A stretch of DNA of 64,000 bases, taken from contig JAEEIU010000002.1 of the NCBI GenBank assembly GCA_016281495.1, forward strand, positions 62,001 to 126,000, given 5' to 3'. Position 1 is the first letter of the stretch; the number at the start of each line of letters is the position of its first letter. This stretch comes from Treponema sp. (lineage in GTDB: Bacteria; Spirochaetota; Spirochaetia; Treponematales; Treponemataceae). The notes beneath the pieces were generated by a model that did no database searches, was not told the origin of the DNA, and was given only the letters and a program-made list of their open reading frames with translations. A program made the translations under genes and the position numbers. Below, one piece after another: positions 1 to 10,800 of the stretch.

Positions 1-2
1 TT

Positions 3-2714
3 AACCAGGCAATAAAATGTGCAACCATGAGCGGGAAGATTGCCTCCGTCAGCAGCATCCTAAAAAAAAGCGGAAGTTTCCACCAGGAATTGGCTTCTTC
101 TTTACATTCGATTTTTGACTTTTGCATTCAATTCAAGAATACAGAAAAGATGATGGAACTTTTCAACAAGTTTTTGCAGGAAACAAACCATAGCAAGAGG
201 CAGACAGGGAACCTTTCTTTTACAGATGTAAGCGCCATGGCATTAAAAGTCCTTGTGGAAAATGAAGACATACGCAACCAGGAAAAGCGGGCATATAAAA
301 AAATCATGATAGATGAATTCCAGGACAACAACGGAATGAACCGAGACCTGCTTTACCTATTGGCATTGAACGATGGAGAATTTGAATCTGAAGATGGAAG
401 TGCTGTTATAAAATACGATGACGACAATCAGGACAGCCTGCATCAAATGCTAAAGGACAGGCGTTCTCCAGACAAACTCTTTTTTGTTGGTGATGAAAAG
501 CAGTCAATCTACAGGTTCCGTAATGCAGACGTATCAGTATTCAGGCAGTTGTCCGAGGAAAATGATTCATTGAGCATGACTTACAACTACCGCTCCATTC
601 CAGAACTTTTGACTTCATTCAACCTGCTGTTTGGTGACTGCCAGATTTTTGATCCAGGCAAATCCGACTTAAAGTTTGAGGCACAGTATACAAAACCCGC
701 ACTTAAAAAGGACCTGGAAGAACTTCCCGCTCTTGACGGTAAAACTGTTCCAGTTCATGTCTGCATGGTGGACAATGATGCGCTAATGGAGGGAGAGCAT
801 TTTTTACCGCTTGAAGAACAAAAGGCATATTTCATTGCACGGAAAATCAAGGAAATCGTTCTGAAAGAAAAATGTCCGTATTCTGACATTACGATTCTTG
901 ACAGAAAAAGAACACACAGAAAGATGATTCAAAAATATCTTGCGATGTTTTCAATTCCTTTTGAGGTTGACCAGTACAAAAACATATTTGAATCAGGTCT
1001 TGTTTCTGACTTTTATTACTTCCTCAAGCTTTGCATCTATCCGTCAGATTCACAGGCCTTTGCGGCATATCTGTGTTCTCCTTTTGCAGGATTAAACGAA
1101 AGCTCTGTTGAAGTAATTGTTTCATACCTCCTCACGGACAACACGGCCTTTAATCCTCTGAATGATTTGCATGACGATGACATAAAGAAAGACATCGGTA
1201 ATGATGAATATGAAAAGTTTACTTCCGCAAGAGATTTTTACAGGACATACCGTACCACAGTCCTAAGGCAAAAGATATGCAGGACAATATCAGAGCTGTT
1301 CCACTTTCATGCATACAAATACGAGACATATCTTTCCAGCGAAACCCAGCTTTATGAAGAGCAGTTTGACCTTTTGTTTGAACTGGCAAGACTTACCGAT
1401 GAAGGAGGCAAGAGTCTGGGATGGTTCCTGGATGAAATGACTACACTGAAAAAGGACAGCTTTATGGACAAGGGTGATCTTGATGCGGCAGAAATCTCAT
1501 ATCCCCTGGAACGCAAGGATTCCGTCAAGATAATGACCATTCACAAAAGCAAGGGACTTCAAAAAGAACATGTCTTTATATGGGGCTGCACAAACGTAAC
1601 TTCCACAGCAGAAAAGAGCCGCATGTTCTTCCAGGAAGAAATCGGACTTTCACTCAAGAACCTGGACATGTCGGATAACTTTTTCCTTTCAATTCAAAAA
1701 GAACATTTTAAGAAACAGGAACTTGCGGAATTCCGCCGTTTGATTTATGTTGCAATAACCCGCGCCGTAAAATCCGTTCACATTGTAGGACAGTGGACCA
1801 AAGAAATAAAAGAAAACAATGATTTTGCAATTCTTGAAAAACTGATCCTACAGCTTTATCCTGAATGCAGGAGTGAGGAATCTGCAGGCAAAACAATTTA
1901 CGCAGACAGAGCTCCGTTTGATTACACAAACATTCAGCCGGTAAAGTATTCTGACTTGATTTTATCAGAAAGCCTTGAATCTATCAGAAACAGGGTTTTG
2001 GATGCAATGCCCGAGCTCAAGGTTCCGGAACATGAACATCTTTACTCCATAAATGCCATACCGTTAAAAAGCCCGAGCCACATTCATGACGAAGCCTCTT
2101 CCTCTGCGGGAAAATTACAAGCCGAAGACCTTTACGATGACTTAACCAGAATCCTTTCATGTTATGGGAAATATGATGATGATGCCGACGAGCCTGACAT
2201 TCATGAAGAGGACGAACTGAATGACAATGTTTTCCGTGCGGCGGATTTCGGTACCTTGATTCACGATTATCTGTGCAAGCTGGGACTGGGCATTTCACCG
2301 GATGAATACGAACCTGATTTCAGAATGTTCAAGAACCTGAATGATGAAGACAGGGAAAAGGTAAAATCAATATGCATCAGGATGTGCCGCCAGTTTGAAA
2401 AAACAGGCCTTTACAGGGATTACCTTTTATCAAAAGAGCAAAAGCAGACATGCAAGAATGAATATGCCTTTACGATGTACGACGGAGAAGCCCTGTATCA
2501 CGGATCAATAGACCTGATATACAAAAAGCCCGACGGAGAGGTCATCATCGTTGACTTCAAGACGGACCGTACCATACAGCCTGAACGGCACTTTAGCCAG
2601 CAGAAATGCTACAGGGAAGCCGCAAAATCCCTTGTTCCGGATGCAGATAAAATCACATGCTACCTGTATTACCTGCGCTTTGACAGGACAATAAAAATCC
2701 TAGAGGATGATTAA
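3..2714 (+). CDS. AddA/RecB-type UvrD helicase-nuclease, 5' truncated
   Basis: This is the 3' part of an ATP-dependent DNA helicase-exonuclease of the AddA/RexA (RecB-like) type, which resects double-strand breaks for recombination. The frame is open from base 3 with no stop, so the gene begins before the window. The first ATG at 27 is not the true start, and the Walker A region is missing. Counting from that ATG, motif II DEFQD is at about 96-100, motif III GDEKQSIYRFR at 155-165, motif V (TIHKSKGLQ) at about 503-512 and motif VI (RRLIYVAITRA) at about 570-580. The C-terminal 170 residues form a PD-(D/E)XK nuclease with GTLIHDYL, GSIDLIY and IIVDFKTDR. About 900 residues are visible, whereas AddA proteins are usually near 1200. 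An AddB/RexB partner would be expected upstream, outside the window. The family is clear; AddA rather than RecB is inferred from the C-terminal nuclease and the absence of other RecBCD genes in view. Confidence 0.9.
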   Translation, partial: NQAIKCATMSGKIASVSSILKKSGSFHQELASSLHSIFDFCIQFKNTEKMMELFNKFLQETNHSKRQTGNLSFTDVSAMALKVLVENEDIRNQEKRAYKKIMIDEFQDNNGMNRDLLYLLALNDGEFESEDGSAVIKYDDDNQDSLHQMLKDRRSPDKLFFVGDEKQSIYRFRNADVSVFRQLSEENDSLSMTYNYRSIPELLTSFNLLFGDCQIFDPGKSDLKFEAQYTKPALKKDLEELPALDGKTVPVHVCMVDNDALMEGEHFLPLEEQKAYFIARKIKEIVLKEKCPYSDITILDRKRTHRKMIQKYLAMFSIPFEVDQYKNIFESGLVSDFYYFLKLCIYPSDSQAFAAYLCSPFAGLNESSVEVIVSYLLTDNTAFNPLNDLHDDDIKKDIGNDEYEKFTSARDFYRTYRTTVLRQKICRTISELFHFHAYKYETYLSSETQLYEEQFDLLFELARLTDEGGKSLGWFLDEMTTLKKDSFMDKGDLDAAEISYPLERKDSVKIMTIHKSKGLQKEHVFIWGCTNVTSTAEKSRMFFQEEIGLSLKNLDMSDNFFLSIQKEHFKKQELAEFRRLIYVAITRAVKSVHIVGQWTKEIKENNDFAILEKLILQLYPECRSEESAGKTIYADRAPFDYTNIQPVKYSDLILSESLESIRNRVLDAMPELKVPEHEHLYSINAIPLKSPSHIHDEASSSAGKLQAEDLYDDLTRILSCYGKYDDDADEPDIHEEDELNDNVFRAADFGTLIHDYLCKLGLGISPDEYEPDFRMFKNLNDEDREKVKSICIRMCRQFEKTGLYRDYLLSKEQKQTCKNEYAFTMYDGEALYHGSIDLIYKKPDGEVIIVDFKTDRTIQPERHFSQQKCYREAAKSLVPDADKITCYLYYLRFDRTIKILEDD

Positions 2715-2759
2715 AGAACTTTGAATTGACAGGGATTAGAATTAAGGGAAAAGAAAAAG

Positions 2760-2832
2760 TCGGGTAACCCGGATTCGAACCGGGGACCTCTACGTCCCGA
2801 ACGTAGCGCGCTACCAGCTGCGCTATTACCCG
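2760..2832 (-). tRNA. tRNA-Pro (anticodon CGG)
   Basis: A complete 73-nt cloverleaf reads on the minus strand. It has a 7-bp acceptor stem (CGGGTAA/TTACCCG), a D arm GCGC...GCGC, a 5-bp anticodon stem CTACG/CGTAG with loop TTCGGGA (anticodon CGG), and a T arm CCCGG-TTCGAAT-CCGGG with discriminator A. No CCA is encoded. It lies 57 bases downstream of tRNA-Asp on the same strand and probably shares its promoter. A T-rich stretch follows the 3' end. Confidence 0.97.
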
Positions 2833-2889
2833 ATAAAAGTACAATTATCCGTACAAAAAAATAAGCCACTCTTACGAATGGCTCGTATA

Positions 2890-2963
2890 CGGGAGCTACG
2901 GGGCTCGAACCCGTGATCTCCGGCGTGACAGGCCAGCGCGATAACCAGCTTCGCTAAGCCCCC
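2890..2963 (-). tRNA. tRNA-Asp (anticodon GTC)
   Basis: A complete 74-nt cloverleaf reads on the minus strand. The acceptor is GGGGGCT/AGCTCCC with one G-T pair, the D stem is GCGA/TCGC, the anticodon stem CTGGC/GCCGG carries loop CTGTCAC (anticodon GTC), and the T arm is ACGGG-TTCGAGC-CCCGT with discriminator G. It is the promoter-proximal gene of a two-tRNA unit (Asp-Pro). Confidence 0.97.
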
Positions 2964-2975
2964 GTGATGTTGTTT

Positions 2976-3004
2976 AATGTATCATATTCAGCCGTGTGTG
3001 TCAA
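2976..3004 (-). promoter_or_regulatory. sigma-70-like promoter of the tRNA-Asp/tRNA-Pro unit
   Basis: On the minus strand there is a perfect -35 TTGACA (2999-3004), a 17-base spacer and a -10 TACATT (2976-2981) preceded by TGA. The predicted transcript start is about 6 bases before the tRNA-Asp 5' end. It is divergent from the promoter at 3055-3083. Confidence 0.75.
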
Positions 3005-3054
3005 GCAGTTTTTTAATTATTTTATGTTTTTTTTCCAAGTGAGCCCAATCCCCG

Positions 3055-3083
3055 TTGACAGTCATTTTATACAGTGATAAAAT
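3055..3083 (+). promoter_or_regulatory. sigma-70-like promoter of the PpiD/SurA-like gene
   Basis: Perfect -35 TTGACA (3055-3060), 17-base spacer, -10 TAAAAT (3078-3083) preceded by TGA (extended -10). This predicts a start near 3090 and a leader of about 34 bases before the chosen ATG at 3124. Confidence 0.75.
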
Positions 3084-3123
3084 CAGTTTACTATATTATT
3101 ATGTATAAAGGATGTACTCTCCT

Positions 3124-4725
3124 ATGTCAGAAGTAGAAGGAAAAAAGAAAGGTAAAAATACTGCAAAAATTGGAGCAGTAATTGTTCTTATTTTATCGGC
3201 GTTAGTATTCATTCCGGTTGGAGGATCTTCAATCCTTGACCACTTAAGGGTTAACAAAGACACTCCAATCTTTGGTAAATACAAGGGCAAGAAAATCGAA
3301 TACAAGGCTGGAACAGAATTTGCAAGCACAGTAACAAATCTGGCAAATCAGTATCAGCAGATGGGTTATGACGTAAACAGCCTGTCAAATTCAATTTTTG
3401 AACAGGCATTCCAGGGCTATATTCAGACCCTTTATTTCCGCGATGAATTGAACAAGACAGGTTATGCCGCATCAAAGGAAGCAATCAACCGCCAGATGGT
3501 CCCTTACTTCACCGATGCAAACGGCAATTTCTCAAAGAAAATCTACAATGAGGCAAACCAGAGTTCCAAAGACGAGCTCAGGGCAAGCATTGAAAAGCAG
3601 ATTCTTCAGCAGAGGTGCGTAAATGACCTCTTTGGAGTTGACTATGGTGATGACAAGCGCTTCCTGGGCCTTAAGGTTTCTTCACAGGAAAATCAGTTTG
3701 TTTCAAAGATGAACAGCGAAAAGCATTCATTCCTGGTAACATCATACAGCACAAATGACCTCCCAACAGAAGAAGTTCAGGCTTTTATCCGCAACAACGC
3801 AGATCTTTTTACAAAATATGACCTCTCTGCCGTTACACTCGTGTCACAGTCAGAGCTCCAGGCATTGTCAAAGCAGATTCTTGCAAACGAGATTACATTT
3901 GAGGATGCAGTTACACAGAAATCTGAGAAGCTCTTTACAGACGAAGACGGAAAGCTTTCCAGCTCATATTATTTCCAGTTGAGAAGCACACTTGTCAACG
4001 AGGATGACGTAGAGAAGCTCACTTCACTTTCCAGCGGTGAGTATTCAGAAGTTTTACAGACAATCCAGGGATACACCCTGTTCAAGTGCAACGGTCCTAA
4101 AACTGACGCCAACATCAACGATGAAGCAACAATCAGCTCAGCACTCACATACATCAAGGCAAACGAGCGCGGTATCATAGAAAATTATTACATTGGTCTT
4201 GCAAACCAGTTTATCAAAGACGCATCAACCATGCCGGACGGATATCTTGAGAAATTCAGTGACTCAGAGGCCCAGCCAGTTGACGCAAACGATCCAGCCA
4301 TTGCCAGACGTATTGCAGATGGTGATGAAAGCATCGTAAAGATTTCCGGATTTGAGAACGCATGTCTCCAGCACGCCATCTCATCAGACGAGGCTCTTGC
4401 ATTCCCAATCAACTATGGCAACAACGGTCTTTTGACAACCATGGCAGACGGAGCAGGTGTCCTTTCTTCACTTCCAAGCAGTGCCAGTGCATTGCAGACA
4501 ATGTTCGCACTCAAGACAAATCAGATCAGTTCTCCGTTTGTTCTGGGAGACAAGGTTGTTGTCGCAAAGTGCATAGGCATTCAAACTGACGAAGTTACAG
4601 AGATTCCGTCATATTCATCAACTGTTTACTATGATGACTTTGACAACTCAAGCAATAAGATACTCAGTTCACCTGATGTAGAGAACAATCTTTTCAGTGC
4701 CCTTATTCAGATGAGCATGAGATAA
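3124..4725 (+). CDS. Membrane-anchored SurA/PpiD-like foldase
   Basis: Predicted periplasmic folding factor of 533 residues. A short basic N-terminus (KKKGK) is followed by one membrane segment at about residues 15-32. The next 130 residues match the SurA/PpiD N-terminal fold: a substitute-for-target helix with VNSLSNSIFEQAF and the AINRQMVPYF region. The second half is helical with several short repeats; a classical parvulin active site is not obvious, so PPIase activity is uncertain. I chose the ATG at 3124, which has AAAGGA 11 bases upstream and puts the basic residues directly before the anchor; the in-frame ATG at 3112 overlaps that ribosome-binding site. The DUF115 gene follows after 3 bases, indicating an operon. 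Spirochaetes often carry such anchored SurA_N proteins in place of soluble SurA. Confidence 0.7.
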   Translation: MSEVEGKKKGKNTAKIGAVIVLILSALVFIPVGGSSILDHLRVNKDTPIFGKYKGKKIEYKAGTEFASTVTNLANQYQQMGYDVNSLSNSIFEQAFQGYIQTLYFRDELNKTGYAASKEAINRQMVPYFTDANGNFSKKIYNEANQSSKDELRASIEKQILQQRCVNDLFGVDYGDDKRFLGLKVSSQENQFVSKMNSEKHSFLVTSYSTNDLPTEEVQAFIRNNADLFTKYDLSAVTLVSQSELQALSKQILANEITFEDAVTQKSEKLFTDEDGKLSSSYYFQLRSTLVNEDDVEKLTSLSSGEYSEVLQTIQGYTLFKCNGPKTDANINDEATISSALTYIKANERGIIENYYIGLANQFIKDASTMPDGYLEKFSDSEAQPVDANDPAIARRIADGDESIVKISGFENACLQHAISSDEALAFPINYGNNGLLTTMADGAGVLSSLPSSASALQTMFALKTNQISSPFVLGDKVVVAKCIGIQTDEVTEIPSYSSTVYYDDFDNSSNKILSSPDVENNLFSALIQMSMR

Positions 4726-4728
4726 GCC

Positions 4729-6369
4729 ATGCAGCAAATTGAACGGCCCCGCATCCTCGACACAGGAACGGGGCTTTCTTATTCTAAAACGGTAGAATAC
4801 AAAACTCGCTTCCTTTATTCAAAATACAATCCTTCAAAATCAATTCTTTCTTTAATTGAACGTACAGAGATTTTACCCGGAACACTTGTACTCATTAAAT
4901 CCCCATGCCTTTTTTACGGCTTAGTGGAGCTTGAACAAAAACTTCCGGAACACTGCCCTGTAATTGCAGTTGAGGCAGACAAGGAGCTTTATTCGCTTGC
5001 ACAGGAAAGCCTTGCGGAGATGAGTCCAAAGATTCCCGTGGAGCTTTTTTCGGCTGACGATTTGAATGAAATGGATTCCTATTTAAGGAAGCAGGCTGAT
5101 TCAGGGGACATTAAGAGAGTCCTTCCCCTTGATTTTTCAGGCGGAGTTGCATTCCACACGGATTTTTACAACAGGATTTTCTTTGCCGCTCAGGAAATTG
5201 TCTCCTCTTTCTGGAAAAACAGGATAACTATCGTAAAGATGGGCCGTCTTTTTTCAAAAAACATATTCTGCAATGTTCAGCGCCTTTCATCTTCACTGAC
5301 ATTGGCTGATGTCGCACATACCGTGTCAAAGCCAATAATAGTTTGCGGTGCAGGAGAAAGCTTGGACAAGACTTTTTCAAATGCGGACGATGAGTTTCTT
5401 AGGACTGTAAAAGAAGGAGAATTCTTTATCCTTGCCGTTGACGCTGCCCTGGGTTCACTTTTAGACCGCAATATTCCGGTGGATGCCGTAGTTGCAATGG
5501 AAAGTCAGAGCGCGATACAAAACGCCTATATCGGTTCAAGGGACAGCCATATACCTGTTTTTGCGGACATATGCTCACGCCCCCAGATACCCGCCATATT
5601 GAATGGACCTGTAATCTTCTATGCCACACGCTTTGCTTCTGCATGCTATCTGGACGACCTTAAGGAAAAGGGTGTCATAGACAGTTTCATTCCACCATTG
5701 GGCTCTGTCGGCCTGTCTGCTACCCTTATTGCCCTTTACCTCAGGAAAACAGCGGAGACCAGGGTTTACATAACAGGCTTGGACTTTAGCTACAGCATGG
5801 GGCTCACACACGCAAAGGGAACACCTTCCCATAAAAGGCGTCTTTTTACCCATTCAAGGACAAGCACATTGGGATCTTATGATGCGGCTTTCGGCCAGGG
5901 ATGTTCTTTTGTGCAGGGTAAAAGCGGCAGCATGATATCAAGCGGTATAATGGAGCTTTATGCCACAACGTTCAACTCCATGTTTGCGGGAGAAGAAAAC
6001 CTCGTAGACATAAGGGACAACGGGCTTCCATTGCAGATAGAAAACGGCAGGATAGAAAACCCGTGCACAGGAGACAAAAAGGCATTTGCAGAGGCACTGG
6101 GCAGAATCAAGGACAGGAACAATGACAAAAGCCAAAAATGGATTCAGGAAGAAAAAGAGGCGCTTCTAAAAGCAAGGGATTTGCTTACAAACGGAGACAA
6201 TTCTCAGTACAGGGATAAAAACGCAGAACTGAACAGCCAGCTTACGGAAATTCTTGCACCAAGGGATTACCTTTACATACATTTTCCCGACGGAACTCAT
6301 TTTTCAACAGAACCTCAGTTCCTTAAACGAGTCCGTGCAGAAATTGACTTTTTCCTTAAATGGATTTAA
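4729..6369 (+). CDS. DUF115/MptE-like motility-associated factor (Maf-like) protein
   Basis: A 546-residue protein of the DUF115 (6-hydroxymethylpterin pyrophosphokinase MptE-like) family, annotated in flagellated bacteria as motility-associated factor and linked to flagellin glycosylation. The diagnostic core lies at about residues 200-370: IIVCGAGESLD, then FFILAVDAALGSLLDRNIPVDAVVAMES, and a later block PPLGSVGLSATLIAL with VYITGLDFSYS. The N-terminal 190 residues look like the extra Rossmann-like domain found in spirochaete members. It starts 3 bases after the foldase stop codon. The function in flagellar modification is inferred from the family; no flagellin or sugar-activation gene is nearby. 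Confidence 0.75.
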   Translation: MQQIERPRILDTGTGLSYSKTVEYKTRFLYSKYNPSKSILSLIERTEILPGTLVLIKSPCLFYGLVELEQKLPEHCPVIAVEADKELYSLAQESLAEMSPKIPVELFSADDLNEMDSYLRKQADSGDIKRVLPLDFSGGVAFHTDFYNRIFFAAQEIVSSFWKNRITIVKMGRLFSKNIFCNVQRLSSSLTLADVAHTVSKPIIVCGAGESLDKTFSNADDEFLRTVKEGEFFILAVDAALGSLLDRNIPVDAVVAMESQSAIQNAYIGSRDSHIPVFADICSRPQIPAILNGPVIFYATRFASACYLDDLKEKGVIDSFIPPLGSVGLSATLIALYLRKTAETRVYITGLDFSYSMGLTHAKGTPSHKRRLFTHSRTSTLGSYDAAFGQGCSFVQGKSGSMISSGIMELYATTFNSMFAGEENLVDIRDNGLPLQIENGRIENPCTGDKKAFAEALGRIKDRNNDKSQKWIQEEKEALLKARDLLTNGDNSQYRDKNAELNSQLTEILAPRDYLYIHFPDGTHFSTEPQFLKRVRAEIDFFLKWI

Positions 6370-6415
6370 TGAATGAGGCAATGACTTTCATGTGTCCTTT
6401 TATGACAGGATATTT

Positions 6416-7849
6416 TTATTTTTGGAAATCCAGATAACTGGTTGCCTTTACACGCTCAAGATGGATTGAGGCTCCCGGATTGCTTTCCATGAATTTGTCC
6501 AGGCTGATTTCCGTTCCGTTCTGGAATACAGAGCAGGCGAATTTTCCCTTGTCGGTGATATACGGGAAGAATACGGCGTTTCCGTCAAATACGGCCTCGT
6601 CAACCTTAGTTTTGGATGAATGCCTTATCGCACCAAGATAGAACCATCCCGGCTCACGGTTTGCAAGAACATAAAGCAGCGGGCGAAGGGATTCAACTTT
6701 ATAGCCAACATTAGGAACATAGCTTGATGCGGCAACCACACGAGAATCTGCAGTTATCTCCGACACAAAGAAACGGTCGGTTACATCCACCCCACCAGTA
6801 ACATATGTATAGTTATTTTTTACAGATCGGACAGAAAGGGCTTTTGCGGCAAGATGGCGGTCCCAGTCAAGATTAAGCGTAAGATTCCATCCCTGGCTTT
6901 TTACACCAGCTTTTGAATAAGGCTCAAATTTTACGGTAGGCTGAATCAAATCAGATATGCGGGTTCCTTTTCCACTGTATGCCCTGACAATGCCGTCTAC
7001 TAACCATTTTACAAATCCAGGGGCACTTACAACAAGAGTTTTACCGTTGTTATCTGCAACTTCCGGCTCAGAAATCCTCCAGTAGTTCAAGGCCTGGTCT
7101 TCTGGTTCAGGTAGATATGGCGTTCCTTTGACGATATAATATGGCTCACCTATCTCGTTGTATGCCACGTCTTCCTTGTATTCCATTGTCGGGAGGGCTG
7201 CCCTGATGGTTCCAATCATGGTCTTTACGTCGTCATACTGCCCCGGAATTGAAGTGGCCGCATTCCAGTCCATTGTACGCTGAGTCATGTTCAGGAGTGT
7301 CTGGAAGGAAGTAGTATATATTGAGTCAAATTGAATGCCGATTGGAACTGAGCGTGAAAGATATGAGCCGTATACAATAAGGTCTGCCACAGTTTTGTTT
7401 CCGTCCGGACGTACCTGAAGATATACTTCCGGGTTTTCCGTGAACAGGATTATCACTTTCTCTGCTTTTCCTGTAGCAAGATTACGGTAAAGCATCCATG
7501 ATCCGCATGAATATCTGCTGAACGAGGCCCTTGTCTCTGTTTCGATTGAATCGCCGTTTATGACACTGACCTGAATATATGACTGCGGGCAAACTGAGAC
7601 GACAAGATAATCGCCTTCTTTTTCTGCCCTTACCTGAAAATTACTGCCTGTCCTGTCCTGCATTATGACTGACTGCTTGGCCATAACCTCCTGAACAGGA
7701 GCCTTTAACCATATATTTTGAATTGTATTGCGCAAGGAAGTTGAGTCCGGAATACCTGCCCTGTTATAATCAGCAAAACAAATTCCAGCTGTTAAAAAGG
7801 CCAGCGCTGTGCCCACCAAAAATTTCTTGAACAATGCGGTCTTAATCAT
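6416..7849 (-). CDS. Exported protein of unknown function
   Basis: A 477-residue protein with a clear Sec signal peptide: basic MIKTALFKK, a hydrophobic stretch, and a cleavage site near FA-DYN at about residue 26. I do not recognise the mature protein. It is mixed beta/alpha, with repeated aromatic beta-like segments, and has no lipobox Cys, membrane segment or catalytic motif that I can name. The ATG is 1 base after the stop of the activase-like gene, and its AGGAGG ribosome-binding site lies inside the last codons of that gene, so the two are translationally linked. Whether this linkage has functional meaning is unknown. Confidence 0.6.
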   Translation of the reverse strand: MIKTALFKKFLVGTALAFLTAGICFADYNRAGIPDSTSLRNTIQNIWLKAPVQEVMAKQSVIMQDRTGSNFQVRAEKEGDYLVVSVCPQSYIQVSVINGDSIETETRASFSRYSCGSWMLYRNLATGKAEKVIILFTENPEVYLQVRPDGNKTVADLIVYGSYLSRSVPIGIQFDSIYTTSFQTLLNMTQRTMDWNAATSIPGQYDDVKTMIGTIRAALPTMEYKEDVAYNEIGEPYYIVKGTPYLPEPEDQALNYWRISEPEVADNNGKTLVVSAPGFVKWLVDGIVRAYSGKGTRISDLIQPTVKFEPYSKAGVKSQGWNLTLNLDWDRHLAAKALSVRSVKNNYTYVTGGVDVTDRFFVSEITADSRVVAASSYVPNVGYKVESLRPLLYVLANREPGWFYLGAIRHSSKTKVDEAVFDGNAVFFPYITDKGKFACSVFQNGTEISLDKFMESNPGASIHLERVKATSYLDFQK

Positions 7850-7850
7850 C

Positions 7851-10800
7851 TTAGACTCGTCCTCCTATGCCGGCAGCAGGCATCATATAATCAGCCACCG
7901 GTTCAGTGTCTTCAAAGCTCATGGCACCATCTGCCAGACGAACCTCGCCTTTTACCACTGTTTTGTCAGGATTATGAATCATTCCATCGTCCTCTTCATC
8001 CGGATGTCTTCCAACCGGGGCATTGCTCAGCAAAAGCTTAAGGCGGTTAAGCTGGTTTACCTCACTTGAACCCGGGTCATAGTCAACTGCAGCGATATTT
8101 GCGGCAGGATAACGGCGACGCAGCTCCTTGATCATGCCTTTTCCTGTAACATGGTTTGGCAGACATGCAAACGGCTGTACGCAGGCAATGCTGGGGCAAC
8201 CGGAATGTATCAACTCAACCATTTCTGCCGTAAGGAACCAGCCTTCTCCAGTGATGTTTCCAAGCTGAACGATGTCGTCCACCCCTTTCATCAAATCATA
8301 AATGATTGTCGGGGATTCAAAACGGTGGCTCTTATTTAGAGCTTTCTTCATATATTTTCGGTAAAGTTCAAGGAACCATACAAATATTTTTGCATTTCTT
8401 TCGGTTTTTTTGGGGAAAGCAAGCTCCTTGTGGCGGAAAATGCCAGTACTGAAGGTATAGAAGAGGAAATCTGCCAGATCAGGCATTACACACTCGGCGC
8501 CTTCGCGTTCAATTACGTCAACTATCTGATTATTTGCCGTAGGATGGAATTTTACAAGGATTTCTCCTACAACACCAACACGGGGCTTCTTTATGGGTAA
8601 AAGAGGCAGATTGTCAAAGTCGCGGACAATTCCCTTTATGAGCTTGTGATATTTGTGGATTGAAAGTGATTTTAGCATAATCTGAGCCTTGCCGTTCCAT
8701 TTCTCATACAGGGCATTGGCACTTCCAGGAACTTTTTCGTAAGGACGCACACGGTACAGTATGCGCATGAAAAGATCGCCTATCATTATAGACCGCAGGG
8801 CACGGTGCAGGAGCGGGAATGAAATCGTAAATCCCGGATTTGCCTCGAACCCCTGGGCACTAAGGGAAATGACGGGTACATGAGACATTCCTGCATCATT
8901 CAGGGCACGACGGATGAATCCAATGTAGTTTGTGGCACGACATCCACCGCCTGTCTGGGTAATCATGAGGCTTACGTTGTTCAGGTCGTATTTTCCGCTC
9001 TGCAATGCGGCAATCAGCTGGCCTGAAACAAGGATGGAAGGATAACATGCGTCATTGTTGACGTATTTCAATCCGGTTTCAACTGCGGCCGGATCAACTG
9101 CATCCAGAATCACAAAATTGTAGCCCGAATACTGGAATGCCTTTTGAAGAAGCTTAAAGTGAATCGGACTCATCTGTGGTGCCAGTATCGTGTGCTTTGC
9201 CTTCATCTCCTTGGTGAAAACCTGCCTCTGGTAGGCGGCACTCTTTATCTGAACCTTTACGTGATTCCTCTGACGTGCCTTTACGGCGGCTATGAGTGAA
9301 CGTATGCGGATTCGGACTGCTCCAAGGTTAGAGCCCTCGTCTATCTTGATGAGGGTGTACATCCTGCTCTTTGACTTGAGTATTTCGTCCACCTGATCGG
9401 CTGTAACGGCATCAAGGCCACATCCAAAAGAAGTAAGCTGAACGAGCTCCAGATTGGGCATTTCGGAAACAAATGCGGCGGCCCTGTACAGGCGGTTATG
9501 GTAGGTCCACTGGTCGATTATGCGCAATGGCCTTTCGATTGCTCCAAGATGGGCAACAGAATCTTCGGTAAAGACTGCAAGACCCAAACCGTGAATCATC
9601 TCGGGTATGCCGTGGTTGATTTCTGGATCAAGGTGATACGGACGGCCTGCAAGAACAATACCGTTTGCACCCCTGGTAATTATCTGCTCAAGGGCCTCTT
9701 CTCCTGCCTGCTGAACATCCTTCTTGAATTTTTCCTGTTCTGCCCATGCCGCATCAACCGCAGCCTTGATTTTTTCGGCGGTAAGAGCTTTAAAGTGAGG
9801 CAAAAGTTCCTCTGAAAGACGTTCTGCCAGACGTTCCCTGTCGTAAATCGGGAGGAAGGGGTTCATGAAAAGGAGGTTTGAATCCTGACGCACACGGTCA
9901 ACATTATTCCTCAAAACCTCAGGATAGCTTGTGACGATCGGACAGTTGTAGTGGTTTCCTGCACCCGGGTCTTCCTGCTTTTCGTACGGAGCACACGGAT
10001 AGAATATGAAACGGCATCCGGAATTCAAAAGGCTTTCCAGATGACCATGGCTTATTTTTCCAGGATAACACACTGACTCAGAAGGTATCGTTTCAAGGCC
10101 TTTTTCGTAAATGCCCCTGCTTGATCTTGGAGAAAGACGCACACGGAAACCAAGTTGGGTAAAGAAAGTGAACCAGAGCGGATAGTTTTCGTACATGTTC
10201 AAAACACGAGGAAGAGCCACATCCCCCATGGTGGCTTCTTCGGCCTTTAGCGGAACGTAATAGTTGAACAGCCTCTTGTACTTCCATTCAAACAGGTTGG
10301 GAAGGTTCTTTGGATCCTCACTGTCGTCCAGCTGACTTGCTTCCTTATTGCTTGCGTCAACCACAAGGTCTTCTTTTCCAAGCTCTGCACCACGTTCACA
10401 GCGGTTGCCCGTAACGAATTTGCGTGAAATGCCGCCTGTGGTAAAGGTGTTTATCGTAAGGAGGCAGTTGTTGGAACACTTTCCGCATCTCCTTAATTCA
10501 AGATCCACATTGAATGATTCAAGCTGATCAAGGGTTGCAATCTTTGACTTTACGAATTTTGGAGTCTGGTCTGGATCATCTGGTTTGGGGCGCCTCAAGT
10601 CCTCCCACTGGTCCTTTGCAATCAGGGCAGAACCGTATGCACCCATGAGGCCTGCTACATCGGGACGGAATACGTTTACCCCGGCAATTTTTTCAAATGC
10701 ACGAAGAACCGCATCGTTAAAGAAAGTGCCTCCCTGGACCACAACCTTGCTTCCAATTTCAGATGCCTTGCGCAGCTTTATTACCTTGAACAGGGCGTTT